Assembly: GCA_028554645.1 (NCBI GenBank)
Contig: JAQOOI010000018.1
Span: 806,001-870,000 of the forward strand
Length of the DNA: 64,000 nucleotides
From: Omphalotus guepiniiformis
Taxonomy: Eukaryota > Basidiomycota > Agaricomycetes > Agaricales > Omphalotaceae
Reading direction: 5' to 3'
The notes below the pieces were generated by a model. The model saw only the letters and a program-made list of their open reading frames with translations. It was not told where the DNA came from and did not search any database. Positions 1 to 11,131 of the stretch are shown here, in pieces (position 1 is the stretch's first letter; the number at the start of each line of letters is the position of its first letter). The translations under genes were made by a program, and so were the position numbers.

Positions 1-560
1 TTGCGTGCCGGGCTGTCGATGTACGTTACACACACCAAGGAAGTGGTCAGCGAAGGTGACTACAGGAGGTGCATCGTACCCCAATTCTTTGAAAAGGCCG
101 TCTATGTGAGATGGACAAAGGAGGTTCTGTGGGGTTCAGACGAATGAATTGAAACTGGAGTAAGGCAGGCAATTGATTGGACGGAAATGGGTTCGAAGTT
201 GCGTGGCGTCGTGTGACCGCCCTTTCAACAGCTCATGTCATTGACATCGAGCGTTTTTCTGTTTCCATTTCACGCACTACTGCGTAAAAAGGAGCTGACC
301 TGACAGGTACCGTCATCGAAGCCTCATTGCAATTATGAACGCATAACCCCTCCCGCGAAGCGAAGTCAAAGAGAACACTCGGAGTCTTTTTGCACAAAGA
401 TATTTTCACTCACTATCGAACATATTTCAAACCACAATTTTCCGCCTTGCCCCAGATCTTGCTGCGCCACTTCGCGGTCACTTGGGAAGACGTACGCCAG
501 GGCTTTTGCTTCGCGAGCATTCTCGTTGGACAATCCTGTCACTGTTTGGTGAACATGATC
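1..560 (-). CDS. possible exons of an unrecognised minus-strand gene, running off the left edge
   Basis: I do not recognise this gene. On the minus strand an open stretch between about 525 and 404 is bracketed by a good acceptor (GTGACAG) and a strong donor (GTGAGT) and reads as ordinary protein (segments VFPSDREVAQQ and GKLWFEICS). A second open stretch from about 125 to 1 follows an acceptor (CCCACAG) and contains GLFKELGYDAPPVVTF. Together they could be internal exons of one gene whose 3' end lies outside the window. I could not find the start codon or join the exons with certainty. Amino-acid composition and splice signals are the only support. Confidence 0.3.
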
Positions 561-569
561 AGTACACAC

Positions 570-1333
570 AGTCGAAAAGTATTATAGAACTTCGACGGCT
601 GCTCGGATTCGCAACTTGTTGGGTCATGACGGGTCCTAGGCCCATTGGTGGCTACTACCTCTCTTCTCACTGCGCAGGGTGATGCTATGGAACGGGTACT
701 GCTTGGGGATGATTGGGCTAGGCATTATGGATCTCCTATCCTGTATTTCAAGTAGTACCCACCAATTCTCATGGACGCAATTCAATTCCTGAAGCTGGAT
801 CAGTTATGGCAATGAGCTCCTCGCAATACGCCCGAAGATGGTAGCGGAACTGCTTCTCTAATTGACCCTCCAAAGTGATCCAGAGCTTCAGAGCACTGTC
901 AAGTGAGTCAGGACGCACATTATTTTCCCTTCGTAGGTTATAGTTTCCATTTGCTTGGGTTGTATCATATGGTCAAATACGCTTCTTTGCTGGATGCAGT
1001 CGTGTTGTGCTTGCCATTAATTTCCCTTGGGTTGCCATAATTCATGCAGTTCAACGCCTAAGGACGTTGGGCGTAATTGCTACTACATAGTCATGCAAGT
1101 TTGATTAGAGGGCTGTGACTGATACAATATAGCATGAGCTCCGACAATGAATCGAAGCTTCCAGGATAGTAAAGACAACAAATTAACAAAATGGAAATCG
1201 TATAGAAACCCCAGTTAGACTCGGCTTCCGTACACGTCTTTTGGTGTGACACCAGCTTGACCTTTAGCGATGTTGGCTTGCGCCCACCTAAAGATCGAAG
1301 TCAGCAATGTAATCGTGAGCCACAGACACCGGC
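570..1333. other. intergenic stretch
   Basis: No convincing gene is visible here. It lies downstream of the argininosuccinate synthase gene and probably holds its 3' UTR near 1330. Confidence 0.5.
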
Positions 1334-2934
1334 TTACTTTTTGATTCGGATAGACTCGATAGCAATGAATCCTGTGGTATCAGAAGGCTCAAAGCCACCA
1401 AGTTCATCCATGGAAGCTTGCTGTTCGTCGTACAGACCCTGTATGAGGTGAATCAAATGGTCAGAGACACTGACGGAAGCATGAAAACAGTTGTTGAAGA
1501 GACAGACCCTCGGAGCTCGAACGACCCTCAATGACAACATTGCCTTTGTACAACTTGAGTCTGACGAGACCATTGACAGTCCTTTGACTAGCAGGGATAG
1601 CAGCGGTCACAAACTCTCGCTCGGGGGTGAAGAAGTGGCCATTGTAGAGAATTTTACTGAGCTCGATAGTCACAAACTGGTCACGCAGGGCGCGAACATT
1701 CCTATCGAGGGTGAGACCCTCCAAGTCGATGTGAGCAGCACGGAGGATGGTAGCTCCAGGAGACTCGTAGCAACCTCGGGATTTTACACCGATGAATCTG
1801 TTCTCGACAATATCGATTCGCCCGATACCATGTTTTCTCGCGAGCGCATTGAGAGCGAGGAAGATCTCAACGGGATCAGTGTAGGTCTTTCCAGTGTCCT
1901 GAACGACGACCTTGACGGGCAACCCGGTCTTGAATTCGATGGAGATACGTTCGGGAGTTTGAGGTGCTTCTTCGGGAGAGGTAGTAAGCTTCCACATATC
2001 AGCTGGGGGAGTGGTGTCAGGGTCTTCGAGAATTCCGGCTTCGTAAGAGATGTGGAAGAGATTTTCGTCAGTTGACCAGGGTTTGGCGGTGGTTTGTGTG
2101 ACCGGGATGTCCTTCTCAGCTGCATAGGCGAGAAGATCTCGACGGCCGGCGAATCGGTGGTAGAATTCGGGAATAATCGAACGGACGTGAGTGAAGAGAT
2201 GGAATTGAGCGTACTAGGTAGACGTACCGGGAATACGCCACGGTGCGATGACTTTGATATCGGGTTTGAGTCCGTAGAAAGCGAGCTCGAAACGGACTTG
2301 GTCGTTACCCTTCCCAGTGCACCCATGAGATACGAAGCTAGTTCGAACACATCTAATAACGTCATCACTTGGGGAACAAGCATTACTCACTCGCATCCTT
2401 CCCGATCTGCGACAGCAATCATACCCCGGGCAATGACAGGACGAGCCAAAGAGGTTCCCAGAAGGTAGACGTTCTGATAAAAGTTCAGTATGTTGCACTG
2501 AGGCTAGGATTAATACATACCTCGTAGATACAGTTGGCCTGAACCGCAGGGTAAATTAGTTCATTGACGAACTCGGCTTTTAGATCCTGTGCAGGTGGCA
2601 AATCAGCTTAATCCGCCAGTAAATACTGTTCGTATACCTCCAAGAAGAACTTTTTGGCGCCGACTTTCAAAGCCTTTTTCTCCGCGGCGGCGAAGTCCTG
2701 TTGCTCCCAGTCAAAACATAGGCTGAAATCGACAAAGCGACAAAGCGCACCTCTTCTTGGCCAACATCAGCCATGAAGGCATAGACTTCATAGCCCTGTT
2801 CGATCAACCAGGCGAGGATGCAAGAAGTGTCTACCGCATTTGATCTGAATGTATGTGCATCTGCTCGATCTCATTGATAACATACCTAAACCTCCAGAGT
2901 AAGCCAGAAGAACGCGACCAGATTTTGCAGACAT
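1334..2934 (-). CDS. ARG1: argininosuccinate synthase
   Basis: This enzyme joins citrulline and aspartate with ATP to make argininosuccinate in arginine synthesis, in the cytosol. The ATG at 2934 opens [15 protein letters not shown], the N-type ATP pyrophosphatase loop. Spliced exons then give [65 protein letters not shown] and [12 protein letters not shown], and the C terminus [15 protein letters not shown]. About eight introns of 28-75 nt are needed. Examples are the first intron, starting GTATG at 2885, and the last, which joins GRSSSEG to LYDEQQ. The protein is about 415 residues, normal for the family, and I see no break. It lies outside the mobile element and is transcribed away from the RING gene at 3209, sharing a 274-bp divergent promoter region with it. 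Confidence 0.95.
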
Positions 2935-3208
2935 AACTCGAAACGAGTGAAAGGAAGATGGAGGATTGAGGAGTCGAGTCAGAAAAAGTGGAAACCTTGT
3001 AGATCTTAACGATTTCGAAATTTACAGATAAGCACGTGGTCTTATCTTCTATCTCTACACTGTATCGTGACGTCACGCGTGTTAATCTAATCTAACGTCA
3101 CGCTGCCGTATCTGGATCAGCTCTTTGTTCTCGACGACCACCTTCTCAGCTGTTGCACCGCCGTTGTTTACCTTTCTGCTGCGCCTCGAGGTCTTTATTA
3201 CGTAGGAA

Positions 3209-5074
3209 ATGGACTCTCACTCTCGTATACGTTCTATCCAGTTACCCTCAAACTCTCATCAGTCGAATAGGCGCTCCAGAACCCAGCTGCCACGTAGGGG
3301 ACCATCTAACGATGAGGCCTCACTTCTTAACCAAAGTACTTCCACCGTGACGACATTGGCTGCGACAAGATCAAATGCAAAGTCCTCGAGGAGCTCATCT
3401 GTAGCCAAGAGGAATAGTGCCTCTACTATTGATTCCGACATCATGCTGTCTGATCCAGGTTACAAAGCCAGGTCGGGCAGCGGCAGCCTAAATACTACAA
3501 CTTCGCAGCAGCAGCAGCGTGGAAGCAGGACCTCATCCTCCTCCATACCTGCTGTCTCATCTGGTAGTCAGACGATGAAGAAAGACAAAGAGAAAGAGCG
3601 CGCTCATTCCTTGAATAAACACGCTGAAGATGCCCTATCTACATTCTCTGGGCCTCTGGCGGCCGCAGAGTTCGAGCGCATGAGGAAAGAAATAGAGAGT
3701 TTGAGGAATGCAATGCATGACCATAAGAAAACTATCAAGAAGCAAGCAAAGGCGAGTTACACGATCCCATTCCTATCAAACTCGCTACTTACACTGTACG
3801 AAAGACAATTGGGGAGCTTAAATCTGAAGTAATCGCCCGGATAGCTGTACGGATCCTCATTCCTTTTCTCAATATATGTGACTCAAATCATTGTTAGGCC
3901 AAGAGCGAAGTAGAGGCGCAATTGCAGTCTATGAAAGCCAAGCAATCTGTGAACGACGAACTCATGCATAACATCGAAACATCACTTCAGTGTCAAATAT
4001 GCATGGATCTTCTCTGCAAGCCATTTGCGTGAGTGGTAAATTTTACCAGCTGTGGCATACATTTACGATGAATTATCTAGTCTCTCCCCTTGCGGCCACA
4101 TACTCTGCCTTACCTGCCTGCAATCCTGGTTTCGCAAAGCGCCGCCGTCTTTGGACGACGCGGACATCGAACCAGAAGATCCTGATGATCCTAATTATAT
4201 TAAATATCGAACGAAATCTTGTCCATGCTGCCGTGCCAACGTCAATCGCCGACCTGCACCGGTGTTCCTCGTGAAAAACATTCTGTCCGCGTTCCAGAAA
4301 GCCAAGGCGCCCATTGGTACCGTGGCCCGTCGGAGTACTAGCCCGTTTGTCAGCGAAGAGGATCCTTGGGAAGGTCTGTTCCCTGACACCGATGAGGAGG
4401 GCGAATGCTATGCCTTGGAAGCTTACGACTCCGATGGCGAAACTCGTGGTTCCGAATCCTCAAGCACTGACGATGAAGGCATGATTATAGAGGAAGCCGG
4501 TGATAGTATGAATGAAGAGGAAGACGATAGCATGAATGAATACGAGGATGATGAAAGCATGAATGAAGACGAGGAGGTCGATGAGGATGAGGACGATGAG
4601 GATGAAGAGGAGGGAGACTCGGAGCCGGAAGACTATATTGAGCACCAGTGGGAACCTCCTTGTGTGGACATCCGCCATGGCCCCGTTCGCGGGGAACGAT
4701 TGAGACTGCTGCGACGTGGATGCACGCAGTGGATGTCCAGAGTCTATCGCATGAAATACAGCCACGACTTTGGTCTCGTTGCGCACCTGAACTCCCTCGA
4801 TGCGCGAAACATTGACACTATTCCACACGGGCCCACTGAGAACATGCACAGACTATTCTTAGGCTGGAACATTCATGATGTAGAGCCAGACGAGATGTTC
4901 GCAGAGCAGGGCGGGAAGGAATTCATGCGCGAGGTCCTCACAGAATACGAGCTCCATCCTCACCACTTCAAGGTGGTTATGCGCAGGTATGGTCAGCTTG
5001 ACGTACATCTGCTTGTTAGGACGGATCGTGTTGGTAGACGATACGACACTACCGATTCCGAGGCGTGGCTATGA
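3209..5074 (+). CDS. RING-finger (C3HC4) protein with acidic tract, probable E3 ubiquitin ligase
   Basis: This is a probable ubiquitin ligase. The N-terminal ~150 residues are rich in serine and basic residues and include a QQQQ run. A coiled-coil-like helix follows (FERMRKEIESLRNAM). The RING is CQICMD, then CGHILCLTCLQSWF, then CPCCR. Between its second and third parts are introns and a proline/acid insert. The C-terminal half has a strongly acidic repetitive stretch (repeated SMNE with D/E runs) and ends in a basic folded-looking domain finishing DTTDSEAWL. Three introns keep frame. The first uses a GC donor (GCGAGT at 3752), the second starts GTAATC and the third interrupts KPFA/LSPCGH. 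The layout resembles CHFR-like RING proteins of agaricomycetes but I saw no FHA domain. It is intact and outside the mobile element. Confidence 0.8.
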
Positions 5075-5426
5075 ACTTTTGTGGCCAATTTTTTTTTAGT
5101 GCGTTCATTTATTGATACCAAGTCTGTACTTGTACCAGATAATTGTATTATGCTACGTTTGTAATCTACTGCCGTTGCGACTTGGCTGAGCACAAAGGTC
5201 CGTAAAGACGCCTGCCTACCGTCGCCGTGATTCTGTTGAGGGGCAGCAGTCAGTAGAAGTGTAAAGTTCCCCACGACATTCGACATTCGTGAATAAAAAA
5301 TTTCGCACGCAAAGACGCGTTCTTTCACTTCAGCTCTTCAAGCCTGTTCCTCAATGTAAGGCTTTCAGCTAGTTCTTTTCGTTTGCGTGACTGAATCGCG
5401 TGTTGAAGCAGGTGGTACTACAGAGC

Positions 5427-6710
5427 ATGACATCTTTCATCGCAAGGCACATTCATTCACAAAGCAGAGCTAGCCATGGACTACTTGCACCTTTAACCCG
5501 AAGAGATTTGAGATTCTTCCTTGGCCGAAAGGTGCGCCAGCAGATTGTGTCTTTTTGCAACTTTTCACTGACGTTGAACGTACTGTAGCTCAGTGTATCT
5601 GTCCCTCGGAGGCAGCTGACAGTACTCTCTACACTCGATCCCAACCGTTTGCAGGAATCCGACTATATTGACCTCGGAGCCGACAATGAGCTGGCATTCC
5701 ACGACAGCTCAAGGGAAAGTGGCATCTCAGAGGCATTCCGGATAGCATACACATTTCATCCTGCGCGGGATACAACGATTGAACTGGACAAGGTTCCCAA
5801 AAAGAAGAAACCAGTAGTTATTCAAGCACAATTGTGGAATCTCGTGGCGAATCCGTTTCCTGCCGGTACCAAAGGATTCCTGTATTACAAGAAAGATAGA
5901 GAAGAGATTCGGTTCCGTGAGGCGTTCTCCTCGAATCTCTACTCGTTTACGCGAGGTCGTGATCTCTTAACACCCACTGGGCTGCATTGGAGCATTCCAC
6001 TCTATAAAATCGTTTTGACGAAACTTTCCATGCTCAACTATCAGCCTTTACAGAAGTCACTCCGGAAGGATGGACTGGTCAATGATCTACACCTGGATTC
6101 GTTTACGAAGTGGGCTTCAATCGGCAAACTTTTGGATCGAGCCACGGTCGTGAAATCGGTCGGGGATACCTTTGCTGTTGATATTGGTATGAAAAACTAC
6201 GTGTACTCAAGGTCATCGTCGGGCATCAGGAGCATGTCGCTCCCTGTTTTCTATGCGAGTCATCCAACGTGCCAACCTGTGCCACATTTTATAGGTAAAT
6301 CACCATTCTTCTCCCATTAACGCTTTTCTCATGAATTCTGTTAAACGTATGCAGGGACAGTGCTCGTGAAAGTGGACGATATCGACAAGCAGGAATCAAC
6401 CAATATAAATAAACCGTATACAAAGTCACTACGTGGCTTGCGCATTGTTAAATGCGTGTCAGTATCCCCAACACCGGCTCACGATGGTACTTTCAAGGAG
6501 CCAGCTGAAGGGGATTTACTGCAAACTGCAGTTCGATTAGTGCATCTACCTAAGAAGAACGGAGACTGGGCTCTACGAGCGGATGATTGGACCTTCGATA
6601 TTACCTTAAGCAAGCATGCTGCTGCTGTTGCTGTCAGGACTTTGCGGAGGACGGTTGCGAGAGAGCTTAATACACCCGAAAAAAAATTCGACGAACGTCG
6701 CAGAGTATGA
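5427..6710 (+). CDS. protein of unknown function, possibly mitochondrial
   Basis: I do not recognise this protein (about 382 residues). I chose the ATG at 5427. The first ~50 residues have many Arg, Ser and Leu and no acidic residues (MTSFIARHIHSQSRASHG...), which looks like a mitochondrial targeting sequence. Three exons join cleanly in frame: 5427-5579, 5655-6294 and 6355-6710. The core contains KKKKPVVIQAQLWNLVANPF, GKLLDRATVVKSVGDTFAVD and GTVLVKVDDID. The C terminus is basic (ELNTPEKKFDERRRV). No catalytic motif is evident. Its stop lies 180 bp from the left end of the giant element, so the insertion fell just downstream of it. Confidence 0.65.
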
Positions 6711-6887
6711 TACACCTTTGTTCTACTTCTCCACTGGAACACGCCGAAAAGAACTACCGAGCTGGAAGTTGTCGATAAATGTTTCGATAGGTATTAGCGC
6801 CCAACATCTTATATCAGATATCTAATACTACTTAGCAAAGACTTACATAGAAGTGTGCTCGAATCTGAGTCCTTTGCTCTCTGAATC

Positions 6888-6890
6888 TGA
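6888..6890. repeat. target-site duplication TGA, left
   Basis: TGA directly precedes the CACTACAAGG terminus. The same TGA directly follows the opposite terminus at 53981-53983. CACTA elements make 3-bp target duplications. Confidence 0.7.
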
Positions 6891-7106
6891 CACTACAAGG
6901 AGGGCAATAGTTGGCGTAAGCGAAATTACTCGCCATTCGCTAGGAAAAAGTATTTGTTTATATATGACCATTCTTTGAGAATAAATAAACCTTTGTCGCA
7001 TGCGAAAGATATGGCCTTTTAAGGTATATGTCGGTGGATATACTCCCCTTTTCACACGCTACAAAGCTGTCGTCATTCTCTTTGTATTACGTGATCTTTT
7101 CCGGCG

Positions 7107-7262
7107 GCAATTGTAGACTTATTGCCGGCGGCAAAGTGAATGAAACTCTTTGTCTTTCTCCTGCGCCATTTATTTAATTTGTCGCCCGGGAAACTAAATG
7201 GGCATTCAACGGGCATTCAACGGGCACGCAAAAGCCACTCAACAGCCAATCAACAGCCGCGC
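7107..7262 (+). repeat. subterminal repeats of the left arm
   Basis: An inverted pair CCGGCGGCAATTG / ATTGCCGGCGGCAA sits at about 7100-7134. A run of short direct repeats (GGGCATTCAAC twice, then related GCCACTCAACA and GCCAATCAACA) spans about 7199-7262. Subterminal repeats of this kind are typical binding sites for the second protein of CACTA elements. The same set is present inverted in the right arm near 53610-53770. Confidence 0.55.
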
Positions 7263-7539
7263 AACAACCTTGCAAGGTCTTTTGAAGTGACTACCTTTGC
7301 CCTGCAGCATCACATCAATCAAATGAAATGGTCTAAGCACACACTTTTGAACTATATACACTTTTGAACTACATACACATATTAACGACACATTTGACCT
7401 ATACATTCGAACCACATACACATCGAGCTACAAGAATTAAAATACAACATTCAAGGCTGCGCGCGAGCCAGATGACCTTTTGCGCTTCACGTCGTTGCAT
7501 CAGTGTACGAATATACATACAAACGAAACACTCACCCGA

Positions 7540-8020
7540 CTACATCGAGCATACCAGTTTGATCACAGGCCGGATGATGTTCTTGAATACTGCCTTTGGT
7601 GCGCCCTTGAACTCGAAAATTTCTCTATGCCGCCGATGACCTGAAAGGCCGTCAGAACGATACCGTACGTAGGGTAGTTACTTACATTCTTTGCAAACGA
7701 GGCGAGGGCGACGCAGACATAAATGATCCAGAAGTATATGAGCCAAACGCTCTGCCAGGAGATCAGTTGCGCGGAAAATCGAAGAGTGGGGACGCACCGG
7801 CTCGAATACAATGGCGCGTTCGTATTGCACAGCACCAAATGTGCTTTTGTCCCCTACACTGACGCGCCCACTGCTGCTTTCGACGCCTCCAATTCGTACT
7901 CCTACCCACTTTAAAACCTTGTGTTCCGGCGATGTGAAAGACGTAGATAAAACCCGTCCGATCGAACCTCGAGATTGGTTGGTGCAGGGCACTTTTAAGG
8001 CGGCTGCGGAGGGCGTGCAT
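7540..8020 (-). CDS. T5orf172 (GIY-YIG-like) domain protein, left arm copy
   Basis: This small protein (129 residues) belongs to the T5orf172 group of the GIY-YIG superfamily. It starts MHALRSRLK at 8020. The domain opens GFIYVFHIAGTQGFKVGRS, with the IYVF and FKVGR motifs, then RRRKQQWARQC. After the first intron comes ERLAHILLDHLCLRRPR. After the second comes a CKECHRRH metal-binding-like segment and HREIFEFKGAPKAVF. Exons are 7798-8020, 7686-7751 and 7540-7640. Introns of 46 and 45 nt (donors GTGCGT and GTAAGT) restore one frame throughout. An identical gene sits in the other arm. Its place inside the terminal repeat is unusual and suggests a role in the element's movement or maintenance, which is inference. 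Confidence 0.75.
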
Positions 8021-8629
8021 GAAGTTGGTTGTGCGATGAGAGATAAAGTATCCCGCGCTCGCTCGATGTTGGATAACGAATGGTGAGACGCGAAAGATGT
8101 GGCAGACGCAAACGATGTAGTCCGCAATGGGCAGAGAAAGAAAATCTTCCGGGACTGTCTGGCTGGCTGGATTCCGCAATTAGAGACCAGTACGTGTAGT
8201 GAGCGTGAACACTGTGATATGTTATTAGCAGTCGTGTCGTGCGCTGGAGGTTGGGCGGCTGGACTCCCGCGCTTGACGTTGGATGCTTGTTGAAGCTTGC
8301 AAAAATATTCTAAATAAAGGGGAAGAAAACGGAATATTGCTAGACTCATTTCGAAGCACTGAGGTGCTCCCCCCTCCCTCCAAAAAAGGACACGCATCAA
8401 AAGTTCAAGTCAATGGCTACTCTTGAGCTCACATTATAGACAATCTTATGAGATTGAAAAACTGTCAATTCATCTGAATAAAACATAGTCCAAGCGTGAT
8501 CTGCTAAATGCTTTGGTAGAAATACAGTGCTCTCTCGGATCTGTGCGCTAATTATGAGTATCGCGTATCGACGAGCGTAGAGAAATTACACACCGTTGTC
8601 TGCGGTCCTTTCCGCCACCTGCAGTGCCT

Positions 8630-9289
8630 GTATGAGATCCGAGTGGGAATGTTGTTGACGAAGAACGCTTCCGGTGGATCGTACGGTCATTTCAGTGGCC
8701 GATAAGCTTCAGCTGCTCACGTAGTCAATGGAGCCCAGGGACTTTGTCTATTGCATTCGCGTTGAGGAGCCGCGCAGGTGACGCAGCCTAACCATACCCA
8801 GTCTCAAGGATTTCTCGCGAGTACTGCGCAAGATTTGCCTCAATATGGAGACGAAACGTTGGTAGATGATCCTTCAGTCTCTTAGTAGCACACGACGATT
8901 GAGCAAGAGAGAGATGATGGTGGGGTATAAACCCTCCAGCCTCGATCCGGTCGTGGTAGATGTCGAGAGAATGGCCCAAAAGGACTTGATGGATCCAGAT
9001 ACCACCCTGTTTGCCGCCATTGGCTACAAAACCGAGACGCCGGTGAGTACGTCTTTGAAAGAACTGAAGAGGTAAGGCAAACTCGCGAACCGCGTAGCCA
9101 CGTAATCACCCCGGCGATGCTAGGCAATTTGAACAGGTAAACCGGATGACGGAGGTAGATTACTGGATAATACCGGGACTTCGTCTGATCGTGTAGAAGT
9201 TGGAGGTGGCAGATGGGGTGGGACAAGGAAATGCAATGTTTCTTCTCTACAGACGAAAATCAGTAACACCCCAGAGGACTCATGAAAGC
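8630..9289. other. inner flank of the left arm, no clear gene
   Basis: No gene recognised. The piece from about 8905 to 8965 (GATCCGGTCGTGGTAGATGT) recurs at 28831-28880 as the start of a direct duplication. Minus-strand open frames around 8790-9000 look weakly coding but match nothing I know. Confidence 0.5.
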
Positions 9290-10100
9290 CTCACATTCCA
9301 ACAATGAAGTAGTTGACGTCTGTCCTGGGACACCTACAGACCCTATTTTTCCGCTGAACTTCCACTTCTTGATATCTTTCCCGACGTTCAATTCCCACAA
9401 ACTGACAACGCCGTTCTCGTCCCCGCTAACAGCCCAAGAACCATCGGGACTGATGCTGAGGCAACGCGCGAAGTTTAAGTGCGCTACCGTAAGTGATTTG
9501 TACGTTGGGGACGGCTTCAGACTGTTGGGGGGCTTGGGAGCTTGGGTATCAAGGAATTTGGATCTATATTCAACTTCACTCGTTGTATTCGAGGGGCTAT
9601 GTATAAATTCAGCTGACGGTGGAACCTTTCTTTAATGAAACGATCGTAACCCGGCACAAGTCGAAGAGAGGAATATTTTTGTGAAGGGAATTCCGATCGC
9701 GGTCTTCTGGATCGATTTCCTTCCACTGTTTTCGTTCTTCGTCCGTAAGTAGATATTCTTCCGGAGAATTGTAAGATTCGGAGTTGGTTGGAAGGGGTGG
9801 CTTGGGGCAGGTAAATAAAATATGGGGTGAACGTACCAAGCCGACGGGTCTTCCACTGTCTCCAAAAATCGGTCTAATTCATTGCCACTAGCGGGTTTCA
9901 ATAACCGTTTTTCATCCATGTCATACATGAGGCAAATCGTCATACCAGCCTAAGTGCATCGGGATATCGCACACTCGATTCTCGATTAGGTGTCTGTACA
10001 TAGAGTTAGAGGTGCGTATGGATGAATTAAATGCTCCTTACATCTTCAGTAGACGAATCAGAGTCATAAACAGGTTCTATCTCTGGGAATACGCATTTTT
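9290..10100 (-). pseudogene. captured, broken fragment of ribosome-biogenesis gene ERB1/BOP1
   Basis: On the minus strand the fragment follows ERB1 (BOP1), a WD-repeat factor of 60S ribosome assembly, from its N-terminal region into the first WD repeat. In order it reads IPEIEPVYDSDSSTED, an intron, [99 protein letters not shown] and ARCLSISPDGSWAVSGDEN. The reading frame changes after YDDLPH, after PEDRDRN and after PKLPSP, so at least three frameshifts destroy it. Most WD repeats and the very N terminus are missing. The retained intron shows it was captured as genomic DNA. It lies within a 1.17-kb block (about 8966-10138) that the right duplicate lacks. Confidence 0.85.
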
Positions 10101-10138
10101 GCTGGCCCGTGATATCTGACACGATTGTTTTGGACTTA

Positions 10139-10597
10139 TGAGGTGTGGGCGCGTGCTAGCTGAAAGTATGAAGGCTTGATTAGAAAGGACCAAGCTTCGC
10201 ATGAGAGAACCTCTTACCTGTCTGGTGGTCCTTCGTGATAAGTATTGGCAAGTTCCCGGCCTCGTGTGCTCGTCATGAGCTTGTCGACCCCCCAGCAACC
10301 CACCGCGGGCTAGCCTGTGTCGCCCGCAAGTCCAAAGCTAAGACTGTCCAGAATAATGTGAAGCTTCTCAACGTTATCTGTCAAAGCCGGCTTCCCGATC
10401 TACCCTCTCAGTATAATGAAAATGAGGCTGATTTTGCGGGAGCAAGGACATTAAACGGGGTTCTGAACGAGAAGAGAATATGGCTAAGAGGAGTAACACA
10501 GGGGTAGCTGCCAGCAGCAGCTAGCAGGGCAGCCAGCGAGAACAGGTTGCGATTGTGCTTTGAGGAGGAGGTCGTTGCAGCTAACAGAAGCAGCACA
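10139..10597 (-). pseudogene. deleted relic of a bZIP gene (3' end only)
   Basis: This segment parallels 28885-29200, which is the 3' flank and end of the intact bZIP gene. The tail coding SLAALLAAA is still visible on the minus strand near 10520-10540. The match then jumps within about 40 bp (10560-10598) to the sequence upstream of the bZIP start. The body of the gene has therefore been removed, leaving its 3' flank joined to the shared promoter. Confidence 0.75.
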
Positions 10598-11131
10598 ATC
10601 AAGGTTCAAATTATCATGTAATTATGTGGCGCCCAACGCAAAAATTGAAGATAAGATAATGGTCTGTGGCCATACGTGGGAACGAGTTTCCCAGAGAAGT
10701 CAAACTATATATATATGCGTCCACAAATCCACAAGTCAACAATTTTAGATTCTCAGTGTTCTGTACCGCCCTCAACCACTTTCGAATCGCAGGTAAGCGA
10801 CTAGCTTGATGTCGTATAACCTTTCTAATGTGCATCTAGTTGTGCAGCTTCCAATACCGGAGAATCGGAGTGCGCCCATTGAACGTCTCAGAGTTTATAC
10901 CTCAGAGTTCGTTCTTTGCGGTTGAAATCACTCCGTCACTGCAGCGCAATTGCGATACTAGAGGCTCATTGAAGTGCGCCCATTGAACGTCTCAGAGTTT
11001 ATACCTCAGAGTTCGTTCTTTGCGGTCGAAATCACTCCGTCACTGCAGCGCAATTGCGATACTAGAGGCTCATTGACAGCGCACTGGGGTCACTTATATA
11101 TACCTCTTAGCTCGTTCTCTACACTGGCAAA
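10598..11131 (+). promoter_or_regulatory. shared promoter block, left copy, with two 104-bp repeats
   Basis: This block is a direct duplicate of 30024-30869. It holds two head-to-tail copies of a 104-bp unit (starting at 10870 and 10974; unit begins GTGCGCCCATTGAACG). A TATATATA box at about 11094 lies close to the ATG at 11132, followed by CTCTTAGCTCGTTCTCTACA. The right copy lies between divergent bZIP and 919-aa-type genes, so the block is best read as a bidirectional promoter. Confidence 0.65.

Larger units (their letters stand above)
6891..8629 (+). repeat. left terminal inverted repeat (~1.74 kb)
   Basis: This arm is the reverse complement of 52208-53980. Homology begins exactly at CACTACAAGG and stops at GCAGTGCCT near 8629. 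The main difference is about 31 bp present only in the right arm (near 52425-52456). Translations across the arms are identical over more than 200 codons. The outer part holds subterminal repeats and a CCGGCGGCAA palindrome, and the inner part holds a T5orf172 gene. Confidence 0.9.

Noticed and set aside
1491..2075. 194-codon plus-strand frame opposite the argininosuccinate synthase gene
   Set aside because: It is the antisense shadow of a conserved exon and has no family match.
4460..4849. 129-codon minus-strand frame with hydrophobic runs
   Set aside because: It is the antisense of the acidic D/E stretch in the RING gene, which always yields hydrophobic shadow residues.
7678..8400. 240-codon frame across the T5orf172 gene (and its copy at 52470-53192)
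   Set aside because: It follows the real second exon for a short way only; the GFIYVF...FKVGR part is in another frame joined by introns.
10870..11077. CRISPR-like array
   Set aside because: The 104-bp units abut with no spacers and the organism is a eukaryote.
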